A stretch of DNA of 51,365 nucleotides from an uncultured Bacteroides sp. (GCA_949289345.1 CASENS010000027.1:1-51365), one strand, 5' to 3'. Counted from the first letter of the stretch, positions 42,101 to 49,384 are shown. Notes: a model not told the origin generated them from the sequence alone. Made by a program: numbers and translations.

Positions 42101-43363
42101 GTTCCTCCGGATCTTGACCAGAGGGCGTTAAACCCGAGAGGATGGGCGACCACTACACCGACAGTCGGGACTGCGGAATACCTGTGGATGACAAGTGCAG
42201 AAAAGTCAGCTGACGGATCTACGTTAATATCCTCTTGGAGCACACCTGTGAGGATGACCGGGATTAAAGGTAATGACGGGGCCGACGGTAAAAGTCCGGC
42301 CATGGTGTATCGCGGGGAGTATAACAGTTCCGGTACATACTATGGGAATCAATACCGGCTCGATTGTGTCAAATACAATGGCACATACTTTATCGCCCGT
42401 ATTGATGCAGGCACATTTACAGGATACACTCCGTCAAATGCCAGCAAATGGAACCCTTTCGGGGCATCTTTTGAAAGCGTGGCAACACAACTCCTGCTTG
42501 CAGAAAATGCCAATATAGCGGGCTGGATTTTCAGGAATAACAGGCTTGAATCCCAGAACGGCAACATATATCTTGACGGAGTGAAAGGTGATATCAGGAC
42601 AAAAGGAACAGTACAGTTATCAACCGGATATACAGGAAATTTCTCGGATGTGAACATCTTTTATCTTCCTGCCATAACCTCTGACAAGACGATAACGATG
42701 GGGTATGAAAGAGAGGATGTAGGAAAAGTATGCCGCCTGTATAATTCAAGTTCATTTGGCGGGGCGACATATAAAGTTCGTGTATGCGCTTTCGGCATAA
42801 GTGATAATTTTACCGATGCGACAATCGGATCTGACAAGGGCATGAGGTACGATGTTCTTGTCCCGCCTCAAACGGCTGTTGAATTAACCTGTTATGAACT
42901 GCCGAAGACTTTTGACGGTACAACCTATGATCTTGTAGCCCGGTGGGATGTGTCAGGCAGATTCGGCACAACTGACTTTGTCACAGGTGGTGCCGTCGGC
43001 CGGTTCCCGCTTGTGTTAGGGATGGGGACAATAACCATGAGCGGAGCTAAAATGTCCGTTTCCGGGTATTTTTATGACGGAAGGAGCATCAATTCAGCAT
43101 TGACCATTACTCGTGACGGGAGTGGCAATTATAATTTTTCCTGGGCATCCGGTGTTATTCCATCAGGATACCAAGTAATTTTATCGCCATTAGGCGATAT
43201 TGACAGACTGTATGTTTATCAAAAATTGAGTACATCATTCCGAGTATATGCTAAAACTCTTCGATTAATGAGCGGCGAATGGTACGAACTTGATACTCAA
43301 TATACGGATGTAAGTTTTGAGTTCATAATTTTCGGCCCATATTGGTGGTATAATATGAAGTAA
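39200..43363 (+). CDS. Tail tip / tail-associated lysin-like protein with repeat modules
   Basis: 1387 aa from the ATG at 39200 (a TTG five codons earlier is less likely). Residues 1-500 look like the hub (Tal-like) domain of Bacteroidales siphophage tips; 540-830 form a linker with coiled coil (TLKQLESEEVLVEKLHGEALQFTKRRF). Residues about 770-1080 contain repeated units: FRGTYNATYTYYQGDEV and YRGEYNSSGTYYGNQYRL type modules and two or three copies of a WSTTPPTLTSTYKYLWNYE unit, joined by collagen-like GDKGDKGEDGK. The last 250 residues are a distinct, more AT-rich tip domain. It probably contacts the host envelope. Confidence 0.8.
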   Translation: MIIYDGTGAKILDVTVDDNSYRHRVIMGDHNLTLHYSLAEHVEIPVGAYCDFQGERYTLERPESLKMQHSRNFEYTVVMESSQAKARIWKFRNPVDGRLKFSLTAKPKEHLQMFIDNMNRRDSGWKIGKCVDGPEILINYNHAYCIDALGQMASECKTEYEFAGKTVSLCKVEYNKNNPLPLSYGRGNGFKPGVGRSNYGDTPPVEILFVQGGTQNIDASKYGSTELLLPKNQTIRYDGVYFEDEEGFNADNARTYITDDLGLSIRRGDKALTSLAEDSLDCSEVYPKRIGEISGVVVVDEAKNFYDIIDDGIPETLNYADCLIEGETMTIIFQSGMLAGREFEVKYYHAANNGKAARRFEIVPAELDGQTMPNKTFAPKAGDTYAVFNCRMPDAYVCDYATKSGASWDMFRTGVKHLFDNEDQRFSFTGELDGIWSKKDWVNIGGRIILGGYIRFTNESFQREGVLVRITGIKDYINNPYSPVIELSNSTVGTSVASTLKQLESEEVLVEKLHGEALQFTKRRFRDAKETMAMLEDALLDNFTNSINPIAVQTMQMLVGDESLQFRFVNSKTDPVAVAHNVTYDGTAKQLKAPAGIIQHLTLGISTLSSEHKATEYKYWDMAEYTSAALNDGSKKYYLYAKVSKAAQTGVFLMSEAAIKLEGVSGYYHLLMGILNSEYDGERSFVTLYGFSEILPGRITTDRVVSGDGNSYFDMLNNAMKLGDALDFNSKGDHKLRLKGTLVQSQSGDEDYMGVFRGTYNATYTYYQGDEVVFTINGVTSTYRYIYSTPSTGIAPSHSAYWQVVAQGVKGEDGIGVSKVEEFYLISASLTGVTTSTSGWTTNVQTPTKSKRYLWNYEKITYSDGKTVSSTPQIIGMYSEDGRGIKSVTEYYARSTSNSTAPSSWSTTPPTLTSTYKYLWNYEVVTFTDDTTSQTTPAVIGVYGDKGDKGEDGKYTELRFARNGSPTVPPDLDQRALNPRGWATTTPTVGTAEYLWMTSAEKSADGSTLISSWSTPVRMTGIKGNDGADGKSPAMVYRGEYNSSGTYYGNQYRLDCVKYNGTYFIARIDAGTFTGYTPSNASKWNPFGASFESVATQLLLAENANIAGWIFRNNRLESQNGNIYLDGVKGDIRTKGTVQLSTGYTGNFSDVNIFYLPAITSDKTITMGYEREDVGKVCRLYNSSSFGGATYKVRVCAFGISDNFTDATIGSDKGMRYDVLVPPQTAVELTCYELPKTFDGTTYDLVARWDVSGRFGTTDFVTGGAVGRFPLVLGMGTITMSGAKMSVSGYFYDGRSINSALTITRDGSGNYNFSWASGVIPSGYQVILSPLGDIDRLYVYQKLSTSFRVYAKTLRLMSGEWYELDTQYTDVSFEFIIFGPYWWYNMK

Positions 43364-43367
43364 TAGT

Positions 43368-43397
43368 GATTATATTATAATCATTTTAATACCTTTG
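43368..43397 (+). promoter_or_regulatory. Operator palindrome plus promoter of the lysis operon
   Basis: GATTATATTATAATC (43368-43382, perfect palindrome around its centre) precedes TACCTTTG (43390-43397), a TAnnTTTG box, with the first lysis gene 15 bp on. Fifth member of the operator set. Confidence 0.72.
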
Positions 43398-43412
43398 TAA
43401 AAACTTAATTTT

Positions 43413-44018
43413 ATGGAGGGTGTAAACGAGACATTGCAGGTTGCAAAAGGAATTTCAGACTACGGCATAATGATAGTCATCTGCGCCGTATTCCTTATCC
43501 TTGCTTCGGGCTTGATGATAGCCTGTTTCAAGTGGTTTAAGTCTGTTATCGAGAACATAATGAATGACTATTCTGACAGACTTGAACGCCTGCAGGAAAC
43601 GGCCAACAAGAGCACGGAAGCCATGGTCGATATAGCCGAGGGACTGATTCCGGAGACACAACTCCGGATAAAGAACATCTCCGGGGTGTTCTTCGACCTC
43701 GCTGTGGAAAAGGTCTGCCGCCTGATAAAGAAGATCAGGGAAGAGAACCACATCGCTAATAAGGAAGCGACAAAGGCGAAGATACGGACGCTGCTGCACA
43801 ACATATACGAAGACCGCAACAGCAAGTTTGACAGTTTCCGTTACCGGGGCAAGCCCCTGTCCCAATACAGTAATTCAGCGTGGGTCGAGTGGGTGGCCAA
43901 GGTCATGGAGGACGAACTGTATAATGAGGCTGGGCCGAATAACGGCAGAGCCTACACAAATGTCAAGGCGATGTACGAGAACATCAAATTGGATTTTTAT
44001 CACAGGCTGAACAATTAA
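43413..44018 (+). CDS. Membrane protein of the lysis region
   Basis: 201 aa. One strong membrane helix near the N-terminus (YGIMIVICAVFLILASGLMIACFKWF, about residues 17-42), followed by a long soluble helical domain (about 45-200). It is the first gene after the lysis promoter, before lysozyme. It may be a holin-like or antiholin protein, but one TM with a large cytoplasmic part is unusual, so a regulator of lysis or superinfection protein is also possible. Confidence 0.65.
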   Translation: MEGVNETLQVAKGISDYGIMIVICAVFLILASGLMIACFKWFKSVIENIMNDYSDRLERLQETANKSTEAMVDIAEGLIPETQLRIKNISGVFFDLAVEKVCRLIKKIREENHIANKEATKAKIRTLLHNIYEDRNSKFDSFRYRGKPLSQYSNSAWVEWVAKVMEDELYNEAGPNNGRAYTNVKAMYENIKLDFYHRLNN

Positions 44019-44039
44019 ACCATATAACTCATTTTGACA

Positions 44040-44486
44040 ATGAAGACCAGCAGTAAAGGAATTGACTTTATCAAGTCGTTCGAAACCTTGCAGACGCAGG
44101 CATACAAGCCTGTGCCGACAGAACGGTTTTACACTATCGGCTACGGACATTGTGGTCCAGATGTCGAGCCGGGCAGCAGCATAACGGTGGTCGAGGCAGA
44201 ACGGCTGCTTGCGGAAGACCTTGCGGATACAGAACGTGCCGTGAGCAGCTCCATAGCGGGCTGGAATCTGAGGCAATGCCAGTTTGATGCACTTGTTTCA
44301 CTTGCTTTTAATATCGGCGTAAGCGCATTTCAACACTCCACGCTGCTGAAACTTATTAAGCAAGGGGCTGATGAAATGTCTATTCGCAGCGAATTCGGGA
44401 AATGGGTTCATTCCGGCGGCAGGGTGCTGAAAGGGCTGCAACGGCGCAGGAAGGCGGAAGCCGACATGTTTTTCGGAAAAATGTAG
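44040..44486 (+). CDS. Endolysin, T4-type lysozyme (GH24)
   Basis: 148 aa from the ATG at 44040. It cleaves the glycan strands of peptidoglycan. The catalytic Glu is in IKSFETLQ (E15), and YTIGYGHCGPDV supplies the conserved Thr and Gly-Tyr-Gly-His of the family; LVSLAFNIGVSAFQHSTLLKLI and GRVLKGLQRRRKAEADMF follow in the usual order. No signal peptide, so it needs a holin for release. Confidence 0.93.
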   Translation: MKTSSKGIDFIKSFETLQTQAYKPVPTERFYTIGYGHCGPDVEPGSSITVVEAERLLAEDLADTERAVSSSIAGWNLRQCQFDALVSLAFNIGVSAFQHSTLLKLIKQGADEMSIRSEFGKWVHSGGRVLKGLQRRRKAEADMFFGKM

Positions 44487-44546
44487 GGATGCGTGCTCCG
44501 GAGGCATGTTTCCGGGGAATTGTATAATCTATAAAAATTCAAAATT

Positions 44547-44720
44547 ATGAAAAAGAAAATCATTTTCTGGGTGGTAGTTATTGTGCTGCTGTTGGCTTTT
44601 GGCCTGTGGCTCAAATACGCCTCATTCGGTGTTACTGTAGTGACAATCCTTGTCGGCCTGGGTGGCATTGTCCTCGGGTGGATAGGGAAAATTCTCTATG
44701 ACAAGTATGTCAAGGAATAG
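44547..44720 (+). CDS. Small two-TM membrane protein, candidate holin
   Basis: 57 aa: MKKKIIFWVVVIVLLLAFGL then WLKYASFGVTVVTILVGLGG, ending IVLGWIGKILYDKYVKE. Two hydrophobic helices with basic ends, between lysozyme and spanin genes, fit a class II-like holin. Its last 14 bp overlap the spanin start at 44707. An A-rich upstream region replaces a Shine-Dalgarno. Confidence 0.7.
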   Translation: MKKKIIFWVVVIVLLLAFGLWLKYASFGVTVVTILVGLGGIVLGWIGKILYDKYVKE

Positions 44721-45207
44721 TATTTTCGTTATGGTCGCTTTCCTGTTTCTGACATCATGTGGAGCAGGAAAGCACCTTCCGACCCGGACGGAACTGCAGG
44801 ACAGCACGCGGGTTGAAATCCGGGAAAAAACCGTCTATGTGCGCGATACCGTGATTCTTGAAATTCCTGCACAGACAGCGGAGAGGGAGACACGGGACAG
44901 CACTTCGCATCTTGAAAACGACTATGCGACCTCCGATGCACGGATAAACAAGGACGGGTCATTATATCACGACCTAAAGACAAAGCCGCAGGACAAGCCT
45001 GTTGAGTTTGACAAGCCTGTTGAGACACGGGACAGCGTCATATATCGTACTCAATATATTGACCGCGTCCAGACGGTAGAGGTCGAGAGGGAATTGTCAT
45101 GGTGGCAGAAAACACAGATGTACGGGTTCTGGGTAGCCTTGGCAGCAATAGCCGTCATCTGCCGCAAAAAGATATTTTCCGTATTGAAACTCCTGATCCG
45201 GATTTAG
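44707..45207 (+). CDS. Unimolecular spanin (u-spanin)
   Basis: 166 aa from the ATG at 44707 (an ATG at 44698 is an alternative). The N-terminal lipoprotein signal (MSRNSIFVMVAFLFLTSCGAG, lipobox LTSC) and a C-terminal membrane helix (MYGFWVALAAIAVICRKK, about residues 138-155) joined by a periplasmic linker are exactly the layout of T1 gp11-type u-spanins, which link and fuse outer and inner membranes in the last step of lysis. Confidence 0.8.
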   Translation: MSRNSIFVMVAFLFLTSCGAGKHLPTRTELQDSTRVEIREKTVYVRDTVILEIPAQTAERETRDSTSHLENDYATSDARINKDGSLYHDLKTKPQDKPVEFDKPVETRDSVIYRTQYIDRVQTVEVERELSWWQKTQMYGFWVALAAIAVICRKKIFSVLKLLIRI

Positions 45208-45259
45208 CACTCTGTCGGAATAAATATCGGAAAATTTATCGCAAAACAGAGATTTTCTG

Positions 45260-45445
45260 TACCTTTGAGCGACATATTGAATATTTTAGCATTTGCTATT
45301 GTTTTGAGGTAAAGAAAATCGCCAATATTTCAAGTAACTCAAAAACAACGGTGGATGCCTGCGTAATATGCGCGGGCATTTTCCTTGTCGAGTTACTGGG
45401 CGTTTGGCGATGCCTCTTTACCTGCAAGGAATGCCCGCGCTTTTT
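45260..45445 (+). ncRNA. Candidate structured RNA with promoter and strong terminator
   Basis: TACCTTTG (45260-45267) fits a promoter box. The region ends in a long stem: GCGCGGGCATTTTCCTTG (45370-45387) with CAAGGAATGCCCGCGC (45425-45440) and then TTTTT. The 37-base loop contains smaller hairpins. A transcript of about 170 nt would result. It could be a phage small RNA, or the terminator of the lysis operon preceded by a chance box. A weak open frame across it (45099-45494) overlaps the spanin and is not convincing. Confidence 0.5.
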
Positions 45446-45508
45446 GTGTGCATGTCTCTGTAAGCAAAAGCAAAAACGATTGAATGATATTTAATTAAAA
45501 ACATAGAC

Positions 45509-45988
45509 ATGGAGACAAAAAAATTATTTAAGGCCCTCTTGCCTGTACTTTTGTGCGCAATCTTTTCATCAGGCTGTTCAAAGGAAAACGACGATTTGTC
45601 CACTGGCTTTTCCGCTGCCGAAACCGAAGCCCTCAAAGTCTTGAACGGGACATTTGTCTACGATGACGGCATAAACGCAACGACTATCGTATTCGGTCCG
45701 TTTTCAGAGCCGACCAAGAAGAAAAGTACGATGAACGATGTTGAAATTGAGTTCTGCGGAACACTGCAATACCTCTCAAAGTATCACGAGGGGGATTATT
45801 ATTTTTACCTTGACACAGATGAGAAACAGATAGTCGCCTACATCCAGCACAGCGAAAAGGCTGACTATTTCAATGCTCTTGTCGGCAAAATCTGGGATTA
45901 TGAGATTGTAGACCAAAATACAATACGGTTGTTCGACACCGATTTGAGTGACCCGCTGTTCCAGACAAACACATATATACGCAAATGA
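45509..45988 (+). CDS. Surface lipoprotein, probable lysogenic-conversion (moron) gene
   Basis: 159 aa. Signal and lipobox LLPVLLCAIFSSGC with the Cys near residue 23, followed at once by SKENDD. Acidic residues just after the lipid Cys match the Bacteroidetes lipoprotein export signal for transport to the outer face. The rest is a soluble beta-rich domain (FVYDDGINATTIVFGPFSE). It lies after the lysis genes as cargo and could mask a receptor or otherwise exclude other phages. It overlaps the next gene by ATGA. Confidence 0.75.
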   Translation: METKKLFKALLPVLLCAIFSSGCSKENDDLSTGFSAAETEALKVLNGTFVYDDGINATTIVFGPFSEPTKKKSTMNDVEIEFCGTLQYLSKYHEGDYYFYLDTDEKQIVAYIQHSEKADYFNALVGKIWDYEIVDQNTIRLFDTDLSDPLFQTNTYIRK

Positions 45989-46263
45989 ATATGGGAGTAA
46001 CTGAACTGTTGATAATCGTGTGCGTTGTTGCAGGGGCTGCCCTGATCATAAAAACCGCCACGAAAAAAGGCAAGGCAATGGCGAAATCCACAAGGATTGT
46101 CCGGGTGGACGAGTTTTTCCAGAAATACAAGAGTGTCCTGCCTGATGACCTGCGGCAGCGCATTTCAAAGGAAACGCTGGACGGCAACGAGTATATGAAG
46201 ATAGACATCTATACGGTCGAATTGCTTGACGAAGAACTCGCCAAACAGAAAGGCGGCGAATAA
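45985..46263 (+). CDS. Small membrane-anchored protein
   Basis: 92 aa. One N-terminal membrane helix (VTELLIIVCVVAGAALIIKTA, about residues 5-25), then a soluble part (RIVRVDEFFQKYKSVLPDDLRQRISKETLDGNEYMKIDIYTVELLDEEL). Coupled to the surface lipoprotein gene by a 4-bp overlap, so the two probably act together. No family is recognised. Confidence 0.65.
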   Translation: MNMGVTELLIIVCVVAGAALIIKTATKKGKAMAKSTRIVRVDEFFQKYKSVLPDDLRQRISKETLDGNEYMKIDIYTVELLDEELAKQKGGE

Positions 46264-46347
46264 GCGCCATTGTGGGGCTTCAAATCCGTCTGACAATAAT
46301 ATATACCTTGCTTGTCCGAAAACGCCTTGTCGGGCGTATTAGCGATA

Positions 46348-46386
46348 AATAACGGGGGGGGTGTGCTATGCGCTCCCGTTATTTTG
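46348..46386 (+). terminator. Intrinsic terminator after the lipoprotein operon
   Basis: AATAACGGG (46348-46356) pairs with CCCGTTATT (46375-46383), 9 bp, with a loop containing extra G, followed by TTG. Because it is symmetric in its AT ends it may work in both directions. Upstream, CGCC-TTGT-CGGGCG (near 46323-46336) is a further hairpin. Confidence 0.6.
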
Positions 46387-46466
46387 TGTCTGTCATCATC
46401 AAGGGCCGCGATATTACAGGCGAAATTACTACCGATGATGCGCCTTGTGGAAGCGACAGAAATTTC

Positions 46467-46803
46467 TATCTTTGTCAATACAGAGCAACGCCCCGGAAAG
46501 TGTTCCCGATACAAATTTGTTGCTGTGCTGTTGCTCTAACTTTTGTTGTTCTAACTCAATTTATTTATTATCAATAATATATAAAGATTTGAAAAGGTTT
46601 TGCATCGGAAAATAGTCCGACTTTTCGCTAAAACAACTCAAATACAAAAAGGATACAAATAATGTCAAATAACTTTCATAATTTCAATAATTTAGAGGAT
46701 TAATCGAAAAGCCTGTTATTTCGCATTGTTTGTATTGGAATTGTCGTTTTTTTGTTGCTATTTTGTTGCTCGAATAGATTGAACAACAAAAAGCAACAAA
46801 ATC
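46467..46803 (+). promoter_or_regulatory. Integrase upstream region: promoter box and repeats, candidate attP
   Basis: TATCTTTG (46467-46474) is a promoter box about 330 bp before the integrase. Just before the integrase start, TTTTGTTGCT occurs twice (46750-46759 and 46761-46770) and in inverted form as AGCAACAAAA (46792-46801). Such repeats beside an integrase fit arm-type binding sites or an operator. The core attachment site cannot be fixed without the host junctions. 46475-46749 is AT-rich with no gene visible. Confidence 0.45.
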
Positions 46804-47979
46804 ATGGGACAATCAAAGGAACCTATCCGCTTGCGGCAGCGGAAGACACCATCGGGATTGATATCCCTGTATCTTGATATCTATCTGAACGGGACACGGA
46901 CATACGAGTACCTCAAACTCTACCTCATTCCGGAGACGAGCCGGCAGGACAGGCAGAAGAATCTGGAGACGATGAAACTCGCCGAGGCTATCCGGGCCAA
47001 ACGCCTTGTCGAACTCCAGAACAGCGAGTACGGCTTCAAGTCCCCGTTCAAGGAGGACAGCAGTTTTTATGACTATTATATCGCAATGTGCCAGGAACGC
47101 TTCAAGACCGAGACTATGGGGAACTGGGGAAACTGGAGGTCGGCGTTAAAGCATCTGCTCAAATACGAGCCCCGCCTTAAACAGCTCAAATGGAGGGACA
47201 TTGACAAGGATTTCGTCCTTGGGTTCAAAAAATACCTTGAAACAGAAGCGTGCGCATGGTCGGAGGACAGCCGTGAACGGACGAAAGACAGGCCGCTCGC
47301 CCGCAACAGCAAGGTGTCGTATTTCAACAAGCTGCGGGCCTGTTGTAACAAGGCTTATGACGAACGCATTATCGCGTACAATCCTATACGAGGAGTGGAA
47401 GGCATCAAGGCCGAGGAGGGCAAGCGGATGTACCTGACTATTGACGAACTGCGTTTGCTCGCCCAGACCGAATGTCATTATCCGTCTGTCAAACGGGCGT
47501 TCCTGTTTTCGTGTCTTACAGGCTTGCGCCGGAGCGACATCGAGAGGTTGAAATGGCGCGATGTATACCAGCAGGGAGAGTTCACGAGGATAATATTCAA
47601 CCAGAAGAAGACCAACGGCCTTGAATATCTTGACCTCGCTCCGGAAGCGGTCGAGCTTATGGGGACGCGGGGAAAGCCCGATGACAATGTGTTCGACTGG
47701 ATACACACGCCGTCCTGCACTAATGACGCGCTCCGGGACTGGTGCCTGGCGGCGGGAATACGGAAGCGGATAACATTCCACTGTGGCAGGCATACTTTCG
47801 CGACGATGATGCTCGACCTCGGAACAGACCTGTATACAGTGAGCAAACTGCTCGGACATAAAGAAATCGGCACGACGCAGATTTACGCCAAGGTCATGGA
47901 CAAGAACAAGCAGGCGGCGGTGGCAAAAATTCCGAGCGTCCTTTCATCGGCAGAAGACGGCCCGGAAGATGAAGAATAG
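46804..47979 (+). CDS. Tyrosine integrase
   Basis: 391 aa. Site-specific recombinase for phage integration. The Bacteroidales-type N-terminus (PIRLRQRKTPSGLISLYLDIYLNGTRTYEYLKLYL) is an arm-binding domain; residues 90-190 form the SAM-like core-binding domain. The catalytic domain has Arg in LTGLRRSD (R242), HCGRHTF (H326, R329), LLGHKEI and the nucleophile Tyr in TTQIYAKV (Y361). All catalytic residues are present. Confidence 0.95.
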   Translation: MGQSKEPIRLRQRKTPSGLISLYLDIYLNGTRTYEYLKLYLIPETSRQDRQKNLETMKLAEAIRAKRLVELQNSEYGFKSPFKEDSSFYDYYIAMCQERFKTETMGNWGNWRSALKHLLKYEPRLKQLKWRDIDKDFVLGFKKYLETEACAWSEDSRERTKDRPLARNSKVSYFNKLRACCNKAYDERIIAYNPIRGVEGIKAEEGKRMYLTIDELRLLAQTECHYPSVKRAFLFSCLTGLRRSDIERLKWRDVYQQGEFTRIIFNQKKTNGLEYLDLAPEAVELMGTRGKPDDNVFDWIHTPSCTNDALRDWCLAAGIRKRITFHCGRHTFATMMLDLGTDLYTVSKLLGHKEIGTTQIYAKVMDKNKQAAVAKIPSVLSSAEDGPEDEE

Positions 47980-47995
47980 CAACGACGGGGAGGAA

Positions 47996-48283
47996 CTATT
48001 TACCAGGTTTTGCCCCGTCTTTTTTCTTGTTGAACGCAAGGATTTCTCCCCTGCCGGTAAGCAGCCATGTCGAGGACACACCGTATTTCTGTACCAGATA
48101 TGAAAGCCACGCCACCTGAAAGATGTCGCGCGACATGTCCTTTTCAAGCGTGTTCAGGTTCCAGCGGTTTATCCCGAACTCATTTGTGAAAGTCTGTTTT
48201 CCTCTGATGATCTTCATCTCTTTCAGGTAGCGCAACGCCTCGAAGAAGCGGGCTATCACTTTTTGGCTGTCCTCTGTCTGCAT
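47996..48283 (-). CDS. HTH-like protein in the immunity cluster, distal
   Basis: 95 aa. Helical, with IIRGKQTFTNEFGINRWNLNTLEKDMSRDIFQVAWLSYLVQKYGVSSTWLLTGRGEIL. The VSSTWLLTGRGEI phrase is common after the HTH of Bacteroidetes XRE-type phage repressors. Its start overlaps the upstream gene by 28 bp. Its stop lies 16 bp from the integrase stop (convergent). Confidence 0.7.
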   Translation of the reverse strand: MQTEDSQKVIARFFEALRYLKEMKIIRGKQTFTNEFGINRWNLNTLEKDMSRDIFQVAWLSYLVQKYGVSSTWLLTGRGEILAFNKKKDGAKPGK

Positions 48284-48732
48284 AGTTCCTCCGATTTTCT
48301 GTTTGCTTCGGCGAATTTCGCGGCCATTTCTGTTTCACGGGCATTCAGCCGTTCCTGCCATTTCGATAGCGTTTCCGGGCTGAATACAGGTTTCTTGCCC
48401 GTCGTCAAGGCGACCTCGAACTGGTTTATCTCCTCGGCTGACATGTAGGGAATGAATTTGTCAAGGTCGAGCAGTTCCTGTATATGGCACATTGTCTCTC
48501 TCTGGAGGTCGAACATTTTCCCGATTTCAAGCATGCCGCCCTCCCCGAACAGGAACCAGCGGGCGTTTATCTCCGGCAGTTTTTCGAGAATGGACAGAAC
48601 CGGCTGCAGCCCGAAGTTGTCCCCGTTAAGCAGTTTGGCGAGATACTGTGGTGTCCAGCCCATAAGTTCGGCAAAGGCGGTTTTGCGCCCGCCCGTCTTG
48701 TATTTTATTATTTCCTGCAACCTATTGTGCAT
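48256..48732 (-). CDS. XRE-type HTH regulator, middle gene of the immunity cluster
   Basis: 158 aa. The HTH is visible as RKTAFAELMGWTPQYLAKLLNGDNFGLQPVLSILEKLPEINARWFLFGEGGM (about residues 16-67), the typical form of Bacteroidetes phage repressors. The C-terminus is coiled coil (LSKWQERLNARETEMAAKFAEANRKSEELCRQ). It may bind DNA as dimer or heterodimer with its neighbours. Confidence 0.78.
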   Translation of the reverse strand: MHNRLQEIIKYKTGGRKTAFAELMGWTPQYLAKLLNGDNFGLQPVLSILEKLPEINARWFLFGEGGMLEIGKMFDLQRETMCHIQELLDLDKFIPYMSAEEINQFEVALTTGKKPVFSPETLSKWQERLNARETEMAAKFAEANRKSEELCRQRTAKK

Positions 48733-48792
48733 AATTGTAGATTTATATTCTTCAATACAGGGGTATTTTCCTTGACCGCCCGCCGAAAGTGA

Positions 48793-49215
48793 TTACACGG
48801 CAGCGGCAGAGGTGGCACTGCCGTCCAACCGGGCAGCCGCTTTTTTATACTCGTTAATCTGGTCCTTCAGCATGCCGATAAGTTCGTCTATCTGCCGGTC
48901 ACGGGAGGCGAGGCTGGCCGTCTGCTGCTGTATGATATTCCACGCCGCCTCCGGAATGGATACCTGACTTTCACTGTTCGGGTTATTCCTGAACATGGAG
49001 CCGGCTCCGCTCTGTACCCAAACTTCGTTTATATTTTCATCCAGCGAGCATAATTTCTTTACAAACTTGTCCGATAGGGGCACTTTCCCGTTCACTATCT
49101 GCGAGAATGATGATTTTGTATATCCCAGCTTTTCCGATAAGTCTCTCTCATTCTCCGCGATATCCTGGAATATGAGCCAGTTAATTACTTTTTTAACACG
49201 CTGTAACTCATTCAT
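48793..49215 (-). CDS. XRE-type HTH repressor, first gene of the immunity cluster
   Basis: 140 aa. HTH in ERDLSEKLGYTKSSFSQIVNGKVPLSDKFVKKLCSLDENINEVWVQSGAGSMF (about residues 22-75), then a coiled-coil C-terminus (IIQQQTASLASRDRQIDELIGMLKDQINEYKKAA). It is divergent to the early plus-strand operon at 49385 across a region with overlapping promoters, the position of a CI-type repressor. An Ala-rich end (SATSAAAV) may be a degradation tag. Confidence 0.8.
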   Translation of the reverse strand: MNELQRVKKVINWLIFQDIAENERDLSEKLGYTKSSFSQIVNGKVPLSDKFVKKLCSLDENINEVWVQSGAGSMFRNNPNSESQVSIPEAAWNIIQQQTASLASRDRQIDELIGMLKDQINEYKKAAARLDGSATSAAAV

Positions 49216-49247
49216 TTCCGTCCTAATTTTTAATTAAAATCGCAATT

Positions 49248-49325
49248 AAGTTTCGGATATTTTTGTTAAAACGAAACTTTGTTTATATTTGCATCGTGTT
49301 ACGGTTAAATAACCGAACAAAATTA
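49248..49325. promoter_or_regulatory. Lysogeny switch: opposed promoters with two dyads
   Basis: Plus-strand promoter: TTTTG (49261-49265) and TATATTTG (49284-49291). Minus-strand box: TAATTTTG (complement of 49318-49325). Between them is the perfect dyad CGGTTA-AA-TAACCG (49302-49315), covering both expected start points. An inverted repeat AAGTTTCG...CGAAACTT (49248-49279) overlaps the plus-strand promoter. ATAACCGAA recurs at 49374-49382. This arrangement would let one bound repressor set the choice between early and immunity transcription. Confidence 0.6.
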
Positions 49326-49384
49326 TGAAATAATTTATGAAATCGGAAATAAACTAATAAGTAAAATCGAAATAATAACCGAAA

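Noticed and set aside
45099-45494. Open frame overlapping the spanin end and the following gap
   Set aside because: It overlaps the spanin in another frame and runs through a strong terminator hairpin; the protein is Cys-rich and without sense.
46516-46563. GTTGCTGTGCTGTTGCTCT and nearby GTTGTT runs as additional integrase sites
   Set aside because: Similarity to TTTTGTTGCT is partial and the region is low complexity, so these are not called.
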